Shown piece by piece: positions 45,314 to 55,704 of a DNA stretch of 64,000 nt. The stretch lies in the NCBI GenBank assembly GCA_963777895.1, contig CAVZSF010000007.1:62001-126000 (forward strand). The letters are read 5' to 3'. This DNA is from UBA2241 sp963777895. Its GTDB lineage: Bacteria; Actinomycetota; Thermoleophilia; UBA2241. The notes below the pieces were generated by a model. The model made no database searches. It was given only the letters and a program-made list of their open reading frames with translations, and was not told where the DNA came from. The first letter of the stretch is position 1; each line of letters starts with the position of its first letter. A program made the translations under genes and the position numbers.

Positions 45314-45497
45314 GAGCACGGCCGTCCCGGAGCCTTGGCGCTGTTCGTCAGGAGACAGCGCGACATCTGCGCGTCGCGGGGCATCCTGCTGTGACGGACG
45401 CGACGGGATGGATTCCGAAACCGCCCTAGTCCTTGCGACGCCGCCTGCCGAAAGCGACGCGCGGTCCTGCCGTTCCGTCGTGTCGCCTTGGCCAGTC

Positions 45498-45513
45498 TGT
45501 ACCGATTGGCCCA
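45498..45513. promoter_or_regulatory. Palindromic operator candidate, site 2
   Basis: TGTACCGATTGGCCCA, same TGNNCC-N4-GGNNCA frame. It is 33 bp from site 3, about three helical turns. Confidence 0.55.
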
Positions 45514-45530
45514 CGCCCGACGGGTAAGTT

Positions 45531-45546
45531 TGTGCCGAGTGGCACA
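45531..45546. promoter_or_regulatory. Palindromic operator candidate, site 3, at gdhA -35 region
   Basis: TGTGCCGAGTGGCACA is a perfect palindrome (6-bp arms, 4-base centre). It abuts the position where a -35 box would lie for the TATACT at 45569-45574. Confidence 0.6.
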
Positions 45547-45568
45547 CGTCTGATCACGCCGGGCGGCA

Positions 45569-45574
45569 TATACT
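45569..45574 (+). promoter_or_regulatory. Likely -10 box of gdhA
   Basis: TATACT, 5/6 to consensus, with no good -35 box at 16-18 bases. This fits a promoter that needs an activator, perhaps at the neighbouring palindromes. The leader would be about 80 bases. Confidence 0.55.
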
Positions 45575-45662
45575 GCGTTCGCCCGGCCGGACGAACGCTG
45601 CGCCGGGCGCAGCCGTGTGCACGTCGATCACCATTCCGTGACGGCCTAGTGGAGGGCAGTTC

Positions 45663-47024
45663 ATGAGCCAGTACATCGAGAACCTGATCGCCGAGACCGA
45701 GGCGAAGAACCCGGCGCAGCCCGAGTTCATCCAGGCCGTTGAAGAAGTGGCCGAGTCCTTGGACGCCGTGCTTCAGAAGGAGAAGAAGTACCGCGACGCC
45801 AAGATCCTCGAGCGGATCATCGAGCCCGAGCGCGTGATCATGTTCCGCGTGCCCTGGCTCGACGACAAGGGCGAGGTCCAGATCAACCGCGGCTTCCGCA
45901 TCGAGATGAACAGCGCGATCGGCCCCTACAAGGGCGGTCTGCGCTTCCACCCGTCCGTCAACCTCGGCATCCTCAAGTTCCTCGCCTTCGAGCAGGTCTT
46001 CAAGAACTCGCTGACCACGCTGCCGATGGGCGGCGGCAAGGGCGGCTCGGACTTCGACCCGAAGGGCAAGAGCGACAACGAGGTCATGAAGTTCTGCCAG
46101 TCGTTCATGACCGAGCTTCAGCGTCACATCGGCCAGTTCACCGACGTCCCCGCCGGCGACATCGGCGTGGGCGGCCGTGAGATCGGCTTCCTCTTCGGGC
46201 AGTACAAGCGCATCCGCAACGAGTTCGTCGGCGTGCTCACCGGCAAGGGTCGCAACTGGGGCGGCTCCCTCATCCGTCCCGAGGCCACGGGCTACGGCAC
46301 CGTGTACTTCGCCGCCGAGATGCTCGCCACGCGCGGCGAGACCCTCCAGGGCAAGACCTGCCTCGTCTCAGGCTCGGGCAACGTCGCGCAGTACGCGGTC
46401 GAGAAGACCCTCGACCTCGGCGGCAAGCCCGTCACCCTCTCCGACTCGTCCGGCTACATCTACGACGAGGCCGGCATCGACCGCGAGAAGCTCGCTTTCG
46501 TCATGGAGCTCAAGAACGTCAAGCGCGGCCGCATCAAGGAGTACGCCGACAAGTTCTCGAGCGCGCAGTTCACGCCCGTCGACCCGGCCCAGGGCTTCAA
46601 CCCGCTGTGGAACCACAAGGCCGACTGCGCCTTCCCGTGCGCCACGCAGAACGAGGTCAACGAGCAGGACGCCAAGAACCTGCTGAAGAACGGTGTCGGC
46701 CTGGTCTCCGAGGGCGCGAACATGCCGACCGTGCCGGCCGGCGTGAACCTGTTCGTCGCCGAGAAGATCCTCTACGGCCCCGGCAAGGCCGCCAACGCCG
46801 GCGGCGTCGCCACCTCCGGTCTCGAGATGAGCCAGAACAGCCTGCGCCTCTCGTGGACGCGTGAGGAAGTCGACACCCGTCTGCATGGCATCATGAAGGA
46901 CATCCACAAGGCCTGCGTCGACGCCGCCGCCGCTTACGGCGTGGAAGGCAACTACGTCGCGGGCGCGAACATCGCCGGCTTCCTCAAGGTCGCCGATTCG
47001 ATGCTCGACATGGGTGTCGTCTGA
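45663..47024 (+). CDS. gdhA: Glutamate dehydrogenase (hexameric, NADP-type family)
   Basis: A 453-residue GDH I. The catalytic Lys region is PYKGGLRFHPSVNLGILKFLAFEQVFKN, in separate stretches GLRFHPSV and GGGKGGSDFDPKGKSD; the nucleotide loop is VSGSGNVAQYAVEK. GGAGGG precedes ATG 45663. It is divergent from the 4HB operon, sharing an intergenic region with repeated palindromes. It may feed 2-oxoglutarate into, or draw from, the 4HB route; direction is not decidable from sequence. Confidence 0.97.
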   Translation: MSQYIENLIAETEAKNPAQPEFIQAVEEVAESLDAVLQKEKKYRDAKILERIIEPERVIMFRVPWLDDKGEVQINRGFRIEMNSAIGPYKGGLRFHPSVNLGILKFLAFEQVFKNSLTTLPMGGGKGGSDFDPKGKSDNEVMKFCQSFMTELQRHIGQFTDVPAGDIGVGGREIGFLFGQYKRIRNEFVGVLTGKGRNWGGSLIRPEATGYGTVYFAAEMLATRGETLQGKTCLVSGSGNVAQYAVEKTLDLGGKPVTLSDSSGYIYDEAGIDREKLAFVMELKNVKRGRIKEYADKFSSAQFTPVDPAQGFNPLWNHKADCAFPCATQNEVNEQDAKNLLKNGVGLVSEGANMPTVPAGVNLFVAEKILYGPGKAANAGGVATSGLEMSQNSLRLSWTREEVDTRLHGIMKDIHKACVDAAAAYGVEGNYVAGANIAGFLKVADSMLDMGVV

Positions 47025-47075
47025 CCCACGCCCCCCGCTCGAGACGGTGCCCCCCGCCGTCGACGAGAGCGACAA

Positions 47076-47111
47076 GACGGGCGCGCGGACCATGTGGTCC
47101 GCGCGCCCGTC
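47076..47111 (+). terminator. Terminator after gdhA
   Basis: Arms 47076-47092 and 47095-47111 form a 17-bp perfect stem; CCCTTTC follows. Confidence 0.7.
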
Positions 47112-47307
47112 CCCTTTCTGCAGTCTCCTGGCAACCTGCACGCCGAATCGGCGCGCGCCCAGGATCGCCGCGTCGCTAACGGAATGACGCGGCCGTGCGC
47201 GTTTGAGGCGCGTTTCGCCTCGGGTATCAAGCCCTGAGACAAGGGTCTGAATCCGATAGCAGAGTGTTCGCCGCGAGTGGGACGGGCGCTCGGAAAGGGG
47301 TCAGGGC

Positions 47308-47649
47308 ATGAAGAAGATCGAGGTGTTCATCCAGCCCTACAGCCTCGACCAGGTCGCCAAGGCTCTGGCGGTCGAAGGCGTCGTAGGAATGTCGGTGACC
47401 GAGGCCAAGGGCTTCGGCATACAGCGGGGCTTCACGCGTGGCGAGCAGGTGCAGCCCGACCAGTACGTCTTCCATCCCAAGATGAAGGTCGAGATGGTCG
47501 TCGAGGAGGCAAACGTCGACAAGATCATCGACCGTATCAAGGACTCGCTGAAGACGACGCTCGTCGGCGGCGGCAAGATCTTCGTCAGCAGCGTCGACGA
47601 CGCCGTCCGGACACGCACGGGCGAGCGTGGCGAGGCGGCGCTCAGGTAG
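47308..47649 (+). CDS. glnB: Nitrogen regulatory protein P-II, atypical T-loop
   Basis: A 113-residue P-II protein. KKIEVFIQPYSLDQVAKAL, VTEAKGFGIQRGF, VDKIIDRIKDSLKT and the closing GGGKIFVSSVDDAVRTRTGE are the family scaffold. The T-loop tip, where the Tyr that is uridylylated or adenylylated normally sits in an ELYRGAEY-like sequence, reads TRGEQVQPDQYVF, so standard covalent control may be absent. No amtB or glnA adjoins it; position after gdhA suggests control of glutamate metabolism. Confidence 0.92.
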   Translation: MKKIEVFIQPYSLDQVAKALAVEGVVGMSVTEAKGFGIQRGFTRGEQVQPDQYVFHPKMKVEMVVEEANVDKIIDRIKDSLKTTLVGGGKIFVSSVDDAVRTRTGERGEAALR

Positions 47650-47769
47650 AGAGCCGCTCAGGTCGGAGCCCGGCGGGAGCTGCCGCTGAGTCGGGCAGCG
47701 CGCCGGCTGCGAGGTTCGCGACGCGACACGCTACGACACGCTCGCTGCGACACGCTGAGTGCCATACGT

Positions 47770-47811
47770 AAAGGGGGGCGGGCCGGCACAAGCCGGCCCG
47801 CCCCCCTTTTT
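47770..47811. terminator. Bidirectional intrinsic terminator
   Basis: An 18-bp perfect stem (47770-47787 with 47792-47809, loop ACAA) ending in T5 on the plus strand and flanked by A3 for the minus strand. It separates convergent glnB and trxA. Confidence 0.9.
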
Positions 47812-47833
47812 GGCGTTCGTGATGGTGCGCCGG

Positions 47834-48157
47834 TCAGGCCAGCTCGAACTCGCGCTCGAGGTCGGCCTTCGGGCGCGCCCCGATGATCTTCTTCGCCGGC
47901 TGCCCGTCCTTGAAGAGGATGATCGTCGGGATGCTCATGATCCCGAACTTGCTGGCGATGGCAGGATTCTCGTCTACGTTGACCTTGCCCACCGTCACCT
48001 TGTCGGCGTGCTCGTCGGCGATCTCCTCGACGACCGGACCCACCATCCGGCAGGGGCCGCACCACGGCGCCCAGAAGTCGACGAGCAGCGGCAGCGGGGC
48101 GTCTTTGAGCTCGCTGTCGAACGTCGCGTCGGTGAGGGCCTTTACTTCTGCCACCAT
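47834..48157 (-). CDS. trxA: Thioredoxin
   Basis: A 107-residue thioredoxin: active site FWAPWCGPCRM, VGKVNVDENPAIASKFGI, cis-Pro in SIPTIILF and GARPKADLE. AAGGAGG is followed by two ATGs and a GTG in frame (48160, 48157, 48154); the middle is used here. General disulfide reductase, also a reductant for ribonucleotide and peroxide enzymes. Confidence 0.97.
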   Translation of the reverse strand: MVAEVKALTDATFDSELKDAPLPLLVDFWAPWCGPCRMVGPVVEEIADEHADKVTVGKVNVDENPAIASKFGIMSIPTIILFKDGQPAKKIIGARPKADLEREFELA

Positions 48158-48182
48158 CATCCTCCTTGTCGTGCGCTGTCAG

Positions 48183-48575
48183 TCACAGCGCGTCGATGAC
48201 CCGTGAGAGGCGCGCCTGGACGTCCTCGGCGATCTCGTCCAAGGCCTCGTTGCCGACGATCGAGAGCATGGCGTCCGCCCTGATGGCGCTCACACGCGTC
48301 CCGTCGTCTGTCTCATACACCACCACGTTGCACGGCAGCAGAAGGCCGAGCTCGGGCTCGGCCTGCAGCGCCTTGTTGGCGTGGTGAGGGCTGCACGCCC
48401 CGAGGATGACGTACTTGTCACGCTCCACGCCGATCTTCTCGCGGAGGGTGGCCTGGACGTCGATCTCGGTGAGCACCCCGAAGCCCTCGGCCTTGAGCGC
48501 TTCTTTGACCCGCGGCACGACCGCGTCGAACGGCTCCGCCACGACGCGGCCCATTCCATACTCGAGCTGCTGCAC
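48183..48575 (-). CDS. DUF302 family protein
   Basis: A 130-residue DUF302 protein: FDAVVPRVKEALKAEGFGVL, IDVQATLREKIG, VILGACSPHHANKAL, LGLLLPCNVVVYE. The conserved Cys-Ser-Pro and Cys-Asn-Val positions are kept. GTG 48575 has AGGAG upstream. A CsoR-like palindrome overlaps the promoter region, hinting at copper- or sulfur-stress control. Function of the family is unproven. Confidence 0.88.
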   Translation of the reverse strand: MQQLEYGMGRVVAEPFDAVVPRVKEALKAEGFGVLTEIDVQATLREKIGVERDKYVILGACSPHHANKALQAEPELGLLLPCNVVVYETDDGTRVSAIRADAMLSIVGNEALDEIAEDVQARLSRVIDAL

Positions 48576-48604
48576 GCCCTCTCCTCTCGCAGACCGCGGC
48601 TGGT

Positions 48605-48621
48605 ATACCCAAGGGGGGTAT
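48605..48621 (-). promoter_or_regulatory. CsoR/CstR-like operator before the DUF302 gene
   Basis: ATACCC-AAGGG-GGGTAT is a G-tract pseudo-palindrome like those bound by CsoR/CstR (DUF156) repressors. On the minus strand it sits between TTGAGC (48623-48628) and TATACC (48602-48607), so it would block a promoter. No csoR gene is in the window. Confidence 0.6.
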
Positions 48622-48793
48622 GGCTCAACCTCAGCGGGCAGGCCGTCCCTTGTCGGCGGTACCATACCCGCGCGGAGCCCCCGACGAATCGGAGGACGAG
48701 TGGCCCCCTTGGGTCTCCCTTCCCGTTCCCTCCGTGTCTTCTTGCGGCCATCCGCTATGATTCCTAGTTCACGCGCACACGGGGAGGGCAGCT

Positions 48794-50456
48794 TTGAGGA
48801 GCGACGAGATCAAGCAGGGCGCGGCGCGCGCCCCCCACCGCTCGCTGCTCCGCGCCCTGGGGGTCAGCGACGCGGAGATGGAGCAGCCCTTCATCGGTAT
48901 CGCCAACTCGTTCAGCGAGGTCGTGCCCGGCCACGTCCACCTCCACCAGGTCGTCGACGCGGTGAAGGCCGGCGTGCGCCTGGCGGGAGGCACGCCCTTC
49001 GAGTTCGGGGTGCTCGGCATCTGCGACGGCATCGCCATGAACCACGAGGGCATGCTCTACTCGCTCCCCAGCCGCGAGCTCGTGGCCGACACCGTCGAAG
49101 CGATGACGGTCGCTCACGCGTTCGACGCCCTCGTGCTGGTGCCGTGCTGCGACAAGATCGTGCCGGGCATGATCATGGCGGCTGCCCGGCTGAACGTGCC
49201 CGCCGTCATGGTGGGCGGCGGCCCGATGCTGGCCGGCCACCTCGACGGCCAGACGATCGACCTGAACTCCGTGTTCGAGGCGGTCGGCCGTCATATGGCC
49301 GGCGAGATCGACGACGAGGACCTGAGGGCCTACGAGTGCGCCGCCTGTCCCACCTGCGGCTCCTGCTCCGGGATGTTCACGGCCAACTCGATGAACTGCC
49401 TGGCGGAGGTGCTCGGACTGGCGTTGCCCGGCAACGGCACGATCCCGGCCGTCTACGCCGAGCGTCTGCGGCTCGCCAAGGACGCGGGCATGCGCGTCAT
49501 GGACGTGCTCGCCCAGGACCTGCGCCCGCGAGACCTGATCACCGACGCGGCGATCGGCAACGCGCTGGCCGCCGACGCCAGCCTCGGCTGCTCGACGAAC
49601 ACCGTCCTGCACCTCGCCGCGATCGCCACCGAGGCGGGCCTCGACTTCGACCTGCGCCGCATCAACGAGGTGGCCGCGAAGGTGCCGCATCTCTGCAAGC
49701 TTGCGCCGGCCGGCGAGCACCATATGGAGGACCTGTACCGGGCCGGCGGGATCCAGGCGCTCATGAAGCGCCTGATCGACGCCGGCCTGATGGACGGCAG
49801 CTGCAAGTCCGTGGCGGCCGCGACCCAGGCCGAAGCGGTCGCGGGCGCGCGCGTGAAGGACGACGCGGTGATCAGGCCGCTCGACCGGCCCTGGCACGCC
49901 ACCGGCGGCTTGGCCGTGCTCTTCGGTAACCTCGCGCCGAACGGCGCCGTGGTCAAGGAGGGCGCGGTGGCCGACGAGATGCTGCGCCACCGCGGCCCGG
50001 CGCAGGTCTTCGAGAGCGAAGCCGAGGCGGTCGAGGCGATCGCCGCCGACCGCATCGCGCGGGGCGGCGTGGTCGTGATCCGCAACTGCGGGCCGAAGGG
50101 CGCGCCCGGCATGCCCGAGATGCTCGACGCCGACCTCGGCGATCGCCGGTCGCGGCATGGACAAGGAGGTCGCCCTGATCACCGACGGGCGCTTCAGCGG
50201 CGCGACCCGGGGAGCGGCCATCGGCCACGTGGCGCCGGAGGCGCAGGCCGACGGCCCCATCGGACTCGTGGTGGACGGCGACGCCATCGCCATCGACATC
50301 CCGGCGCGCACCCTCACCCTCGAGGTGGACGAGGAGGAACTGGCGCGGCGCAGGGCGGCGAAGCCGCCACAGACGCCGCGCCCCGGCGTAACCGGCTATC
50401 TCGCCCGTTACGTCAAACTGGTCTCCGGCGCCGAGAAGGGCGCCGTGCTCCACTGA
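48794..50456 (+). CDS. ilvD: Dihydroxy-acid dehydratase, one frame break
   Basis: Third enzyme of valine/isoleucine synthesis, about 553 residues. Fe-S ligands lie in VPCCDKIVPGM and CPTCGSCSGMF; GLGCSTNT-like LGCSTNTVLHL and ITDGRFSGATRG are standard. The frame shifts near 50132: MPEMLDA is in one frame, TSAIAGRGMDKEVALITDG in the next, consistent with an extra G. TTG 48794 is the start, with GGGGAGGG 5 bases upstream; TATGAT at 48756-48761 is a likely -10 box. Confidence 0.93.
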
Positions 50457-50476
50457 CAGGAGGAGCTCAGAAGTCC

Positions 50477-52197
<1,721 letters not shown>

Positions 52198-52201
<4 letters not shown>

Positions 52202-52680
52202 AGCACACGCTCTCAGTGCTCGTCGAGAACAAGCCCGGCGTGCTCACGCGTGTGGCCGGCCTCTTCGCGCGGCGCGGCTTCAACATCGAGGGCCTCGCCG
52301 TCGGCACGAGCGAAGATCCTCGCCTGTCGCGCATGACGATCACCATCGACGGGGCGGAGCACCCCATCGACCAGGTGACCAAGCAGCTCCACAAGCTCAT
52401 CAACGTCGTGAAGATCCGCGACCTCGACCCCGAGGGCATGGTCGCCGCCGAGCTCATGCTCGTGAAGGTGAGCGCGCCGGAAGGGGACAAGCGCACCGAG
52501 GCGCTCCAGATCGCCGAGATCTTCAAGGCGAAGATCGTCGACGTGGAGCGCCGCAACCTCACGCTCCGGGTGGTCGGCACCAACGACAAGCTCGAAGCGC
52601 TGCTCGAGCTGCTCACGCCGCTCGGCATCCTCGAGGTCGTGCGCACCGGGACGATCGCGATCGGGCGCGGCAAGAGCTGA
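52198..52680 (+). CDS. ilvN: Acetolactate synthase small subunit
   Basis: A 160-residue regulatory subunit with an N-terminal ACT domain (LSVLVENKPGVLTRVAGLF, RRGFNIEGLAVG) and the C-terminal ALS_ss_C domain. It confers valine feedback control on IlvB. ATG 52198 overlaps the ilvB stop and follows GGAGGAGG. ilvC is not in the window. Confidence 0.97.
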
Positions 52681-52688
52681 CGGGCTTC

Positions 52689-52722
52689 GGGCGCGGGCGC
52701 GGCTCGCGCCCGCCCGCGCCCG
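52689..52722 (+). terminator. GC-rich hairpin after the ilv operon
   Basis: gggcgcgggcgcg near 52689-52701 pairs with a complementary stretch to about 52722 with one bulge. No U-tract. Confidence 0.45.
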
Positions 52723-52832
52723 TACTGCGTCTGGGTCGCGGGGCCGTCGCGGGGCGGCGCGTTCCTTGTCACGGTCGTCATGACGGTGCGCCGCTCTTCA
52801 CCTCCTGCGCCTGTCCGCCGATAACGAAGCGG

Positions 52833-53804
52833 ATGGCCTCGCGCGCGGAGAGAGGGCGACCGAGGGACGACGACAGAAGGGATCTGCTCGTGAGCAGGGC
52901 GCGACGCATGCTACGTGCCGCCCTGCTGGAGTGGCCTTCGCGCATCCCTCGGTCGCTGACGCTCGTCGTCGGCCTGCTCATGGTCGCGGTCCTGACCGTG
53001 GTGGACTACGTCACGGGCAGCGAGATCAGCTTCTCGGTCTTCTACCTGGCCCCCGTCCTCTATGTCACCTGGTGGGCGGGACGAGGCCGAGGAATGATCG
53101 TAGCCGTGATCTCGGCCGGGACGTGGGGCTTGGCGGACGTCGCCGCGGGCGCGACCTACTCCATGGTCTTCATCCCCATTTGGAACTCCGCAGTGCGACT
53201 GGGCTTCTTCGTGGTCACGCTGTGGCTGCTCGGCGAGATGCGTCGCGCAAACCGCGCCGCGCTCGAGCTCGCCCACACCGACGCGCTCACCGGCGTCGCC
53301 AACGCCCGGTCGTTCTACGCCGAGCTCGAACGAGGCATGACCTTGCAGCGGCGCTACGGGCGCCCGTTCACGCTCGCGTACATCGATCTCGATCGCTTCA
53401 AGAGGCTGAACGACGCGCTCGGCCACGCCGCCGGCGACGACCTGCTCTGTGACGTCGCGAATGGGCTTTCGTCGGCGGCTCGCGAGACCGACGTCGTGGC
53501 CCGGCTCGGCGGCGACGAGTTCGCCGTGATCCTGCCGGAGACGGGCGAGGAGGCCGCAGCGGCGGCGGTCGCCCGTCTTGGTGAGGCCATCCACGATGCC
53601 CTCGCCGCCGGTGGGGGCCGGCCCTCACGCGTCGGCGCTTCGATCGGCGCCGTCGTCTTCCGGGAGTCGCCGGAGTCGGCCGACGCCGCGGTCAAGCTCG
53701 CCGACGATGCGATGTACGACGCCAAGAGAACCGAGCGCGGCACGATCAGGCTGGTCGTCCGCGGCCGTTCGCCCTTGGCCCTGCGCAGCGTCGAGGCGGG
53801 CTGA
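52833..53804 (+). CDS. Membrane diguanylate cyclase (GGDEF)
   Basis: A 323-residue protein. Four membrane segments (about 40-140, for example TLVVGLLMVAVLTVVDYV) form a sensor module, followed by a GGDEF domain: DALTGVANARSFYAEL, YIDLDRFKRLNDALGHAAGD and the active-site LGGDEFAVILPE. An RxxD inhibitory site before it is not clear. It should make c-di-GMP. No EAL or PilZ gene is nearby. The start codon is uncertain. Confidence 0.9.
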   Translation: MASRAERGRPRDDDRRDLLVSRARRMLRAALLEWPSRIPRSLTLVVGLLMVAVLTVVDYVTGSEISFSVFYLAPVLYVTWWAGRGRGMIVAVISAGTWGLADVAAGATYSMVFIPIWNSAVRLGFFVVTLWLLGEMRRANRAALELAHTDALTGVANARSFYAELERGMTLQRRYGRPFTLAYIDLDRFKRLNDALGHAAGDDLLCDVANGLSSAARETDVVARLGGDEFAVILPETGEEAAAAAVARLGEAIHDALAAGGGRPSRVGASIGAVVFRESPESADAAVKLADDAMYDAKRTERGTIRLVVRGRSPLALRSVEAG

Positions 53805-53921
53805 GCGTCCCAGCACTCTCTGACCTTGCTGCCCCGCTGGAGTAGACTCCGGCCGAAGCGGCCGGCGACAGGGTCTCATTCCAGGCGTCGCGCCCGCGGC
53901 CGTCCTCGCAAAGGGGGAGCG

Positions 53922-54170
53922 ATGGGCTCGGATCGTCCGCGGTTCTTCGTCTTGATCGTGCTCTTTGCGTCGTTCCTCGCTCCGCTGACGGTCACGACTG
54001 AAGCCGCCGCCGACGACAGCTCGATGGGGGCGACCGGCGGGAGCGTCCGCCCCGTCCGCTCGGTGGACATCCGCATGGATGCCGAAGGTGCGCGGACGAC
54101 CGGCGACGGCGACGCCGCCGCTGCCGCCGTCGGCCTACGCGACGCGAGATCGAAGAGGGGCGCTTCGTAG
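53922..54170 (+). CDS. Small secreted protein of unknown function
   Basis: An 82-residue product with a strong ribosome site (AAGGGGGAGC) and a signal peptide (RFFVLIVLFASFLAPLTVTTEAAA). The mature part is short, Ser/Ala/Gly-rich and probably disordered. TAGACT near 53845 may be its -10 box. I recognise no family. Confidence 0.5.
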   Translation: MGSDRPRFFVLIVLFASFLAPLTVTTEAAADDSSMGATGGSVRPVRSVDIRMDAEGARTTGDGDAAAAAVGLRDARSKRGAS

Positions 54171-54235
54171 AGAGCCGTGACAGCTCCGCCTGTTTGATGG
54201 GTAGGCTGGCCGAGCCGCCGAGCGAGGGGAGGAAC

Positions 54236-54852
54236 GTGGAGAAGCTCGACCTGCGCAAGGAGCTGCGGCACCTGTACCGGCCCGGCGCGAAGGCGCCGGT
54301 CCTGGTCGAGGTGCCGCCGCTGCGCTTCTTGACCATCGAGGGGGTCGGGGACGTCGGTGGTCCTGCGTTCCAGGCCGCCATCGGGGCCCTGTACGGGCTC
54401 GCCTACCCGGTGAAGTTCGCGGCCCGCTTCAAGCGGGACCTCGACTATCCGGTCATGCCGCTGGAAGGGTTGTACTGGGACGCCGAAACGGGCGGGCCGC
54501 TGGCGATGGGCCAGCCCGAGCGTCTCGCCTGGAAGCTGCTCATCATGGTGCCGGACCGGTGCCCGAGGAGCTGATCGAGGCGACACGCGCCGAGGTCGCG
54601 GCGAAGAAGGACCCTCCGCGACTCGGGGAGGTCGCCGTCGAGCGGTTCACCGAGGGTCAGAGCGTGCAGATCATGCACATCGGTCCGTACGCGGCGGAGA
54701 CGGTGACGGTCGAGCGTCTGCTCGGCTTCGCCGCGGAACAGGCGCTCGAGATCGCCGGCCACCATCACGAGATCTACGTCTCGGACCCCAACAGGACCGC
54801 GCCGGAGAAGCTGAAGACCGTGGTGCGGTATCCGGCTCGGCGTGCGTCCTGA
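54236..54852 (+). CDS. GyrI-like small-molecule-binding protein, one frame break
   Basis: About 205 residues. VEVPPLRFLTIEGVGDVGGPAF, YWDAETGGPL and WKLLIMVPD form the first half and VQIMHIGPYAAE with HHHEIYVSDPNR the second, the pattern of the GyrI-like/SOUL-related binding proteins. The frame breaks near 54558: WKLLIMVPDR is in one frame and VPEELIEATRAEV in another, as if one G were missing. GTG 54236 with AGGGGAGG upstream is the chosen start. A pseudogene cannot be excluded. Confidence 0.72.
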
Positions 54853-54942
54853 GAGTCCCGTCTCAGGAACAGGCGCCGCAGGGAGCAAGCGGCCTGAGGG
54901 CGACCTCCGTCCACGTCTCGACTTCACGAAAGGATCGGCCGC

Positions 54943-55266
54943 ATGAACGTGTCCAACGCCTTCCAGCTGTTTCTCTCCGACGCGCCCGAGCACGCGCGCT
55001 CCTGGATGCAGGCGGTGAAAGGGCTGGATGAGGCGAGCGCCCTGGACAAGAAGACGGAGGAGCTCGCCTACATCGCGGTGCTGGCCGCGCTGCGGATGAC
55101 GTCCGGCATCGCCTTCCACGTGTCGTCGGCGAAGGAGGCCGGAGCCAGCCGTGAGGAAGTGATCTCGGCCGTGCTGCTCGGGCTGCCCGCCGCCGGCAAC
55201 GCCGTGACGCAGTCCTTGCCGCCCGCCATCGAGGCCTTCGATCAAGGCGAGCGGAGCGGGAGTTGA
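54943..55266 (+). CDS. Carboxymuconolactone decarboxylase/AhpD-like protein
   Basis: A 107-residue helical protein with the CMD layout (LDKKTEELAYIAVLAALRM, FHVSSAKEAGASREEVISAVL). The CxxC of AhpD is absent, so peroxidase activity is unlikely. It lies in a run of small genes with no clear pathway. Confidence 0.8.
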   Translation: MNVSNAFQLFLSDAPEHARSWMQAVKGLDEASALDKKTEELAYIAVLAALRMTSGIAFHVSSAKEAGASREEVISAVLLGLPAAGNAVTQSLPPAIEAFDQGERSGS

Positions 55267-55294
55267 CGGCGGGCGAGTCCGGGCACGGGGAGAC

Positions 55295-55564
55295 ATGGGC
55301 ACCCGTTTTCGCTCGTCGGAAGAGCTCTTCGCGGCTACTCGAGCGCTGGTGAGGCGCCTCGAGCTCGCCGGACTCGAAGAAGCCGCCGCCGAGCTCGCCG
55401 AGGGCTACGCCTGCCTCAACGGCCTGACCGACGGCTGGGCGCTCTTCCTCGAGTCCATCGAGCGGGTCAGGTCCGAGTGGACTGACGCCCTTCGCCCCGA
55501 GGACCGCGAGACACTCGAGGACGTCCTCCACGACGTCCGGCGCCACGTGTACGGGAAGCGCTGA
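55295..55564 (+). CDS. Hypothetical protein
   Basis: An 89-residue acidic helical protein (ELFAATRALVRRLELAGLEE, EDRETLEDVLHDVRRHVYG) 28 bases after the CMD gene. ATG 55295 follows GGGGAG. No family is recognised; the composition suggests a helical bundle. Confidence 0.6.
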   Translation: MGTRFRSSEELFAATRALVRRLELAGLEEAAAELAEGYACLNGLTDGWALFLESIERVRSEWTDALRPEDRETLEDVLHDVRRHVYGKR

Positions 55565-55704
55565 GGACCCGCCGGGTCCGACTCGGCGCCGCGGACGCAG
55601 CCTCGTGAGCGGCGGCGTGCCCGGCGCCCGTCGCGCCTCTACGCGGGCGAGGTACGGAAGGTCGCTTCGCCGGGTACTACGCCCCTCGACGAACGGAGGC
55701 GGCG

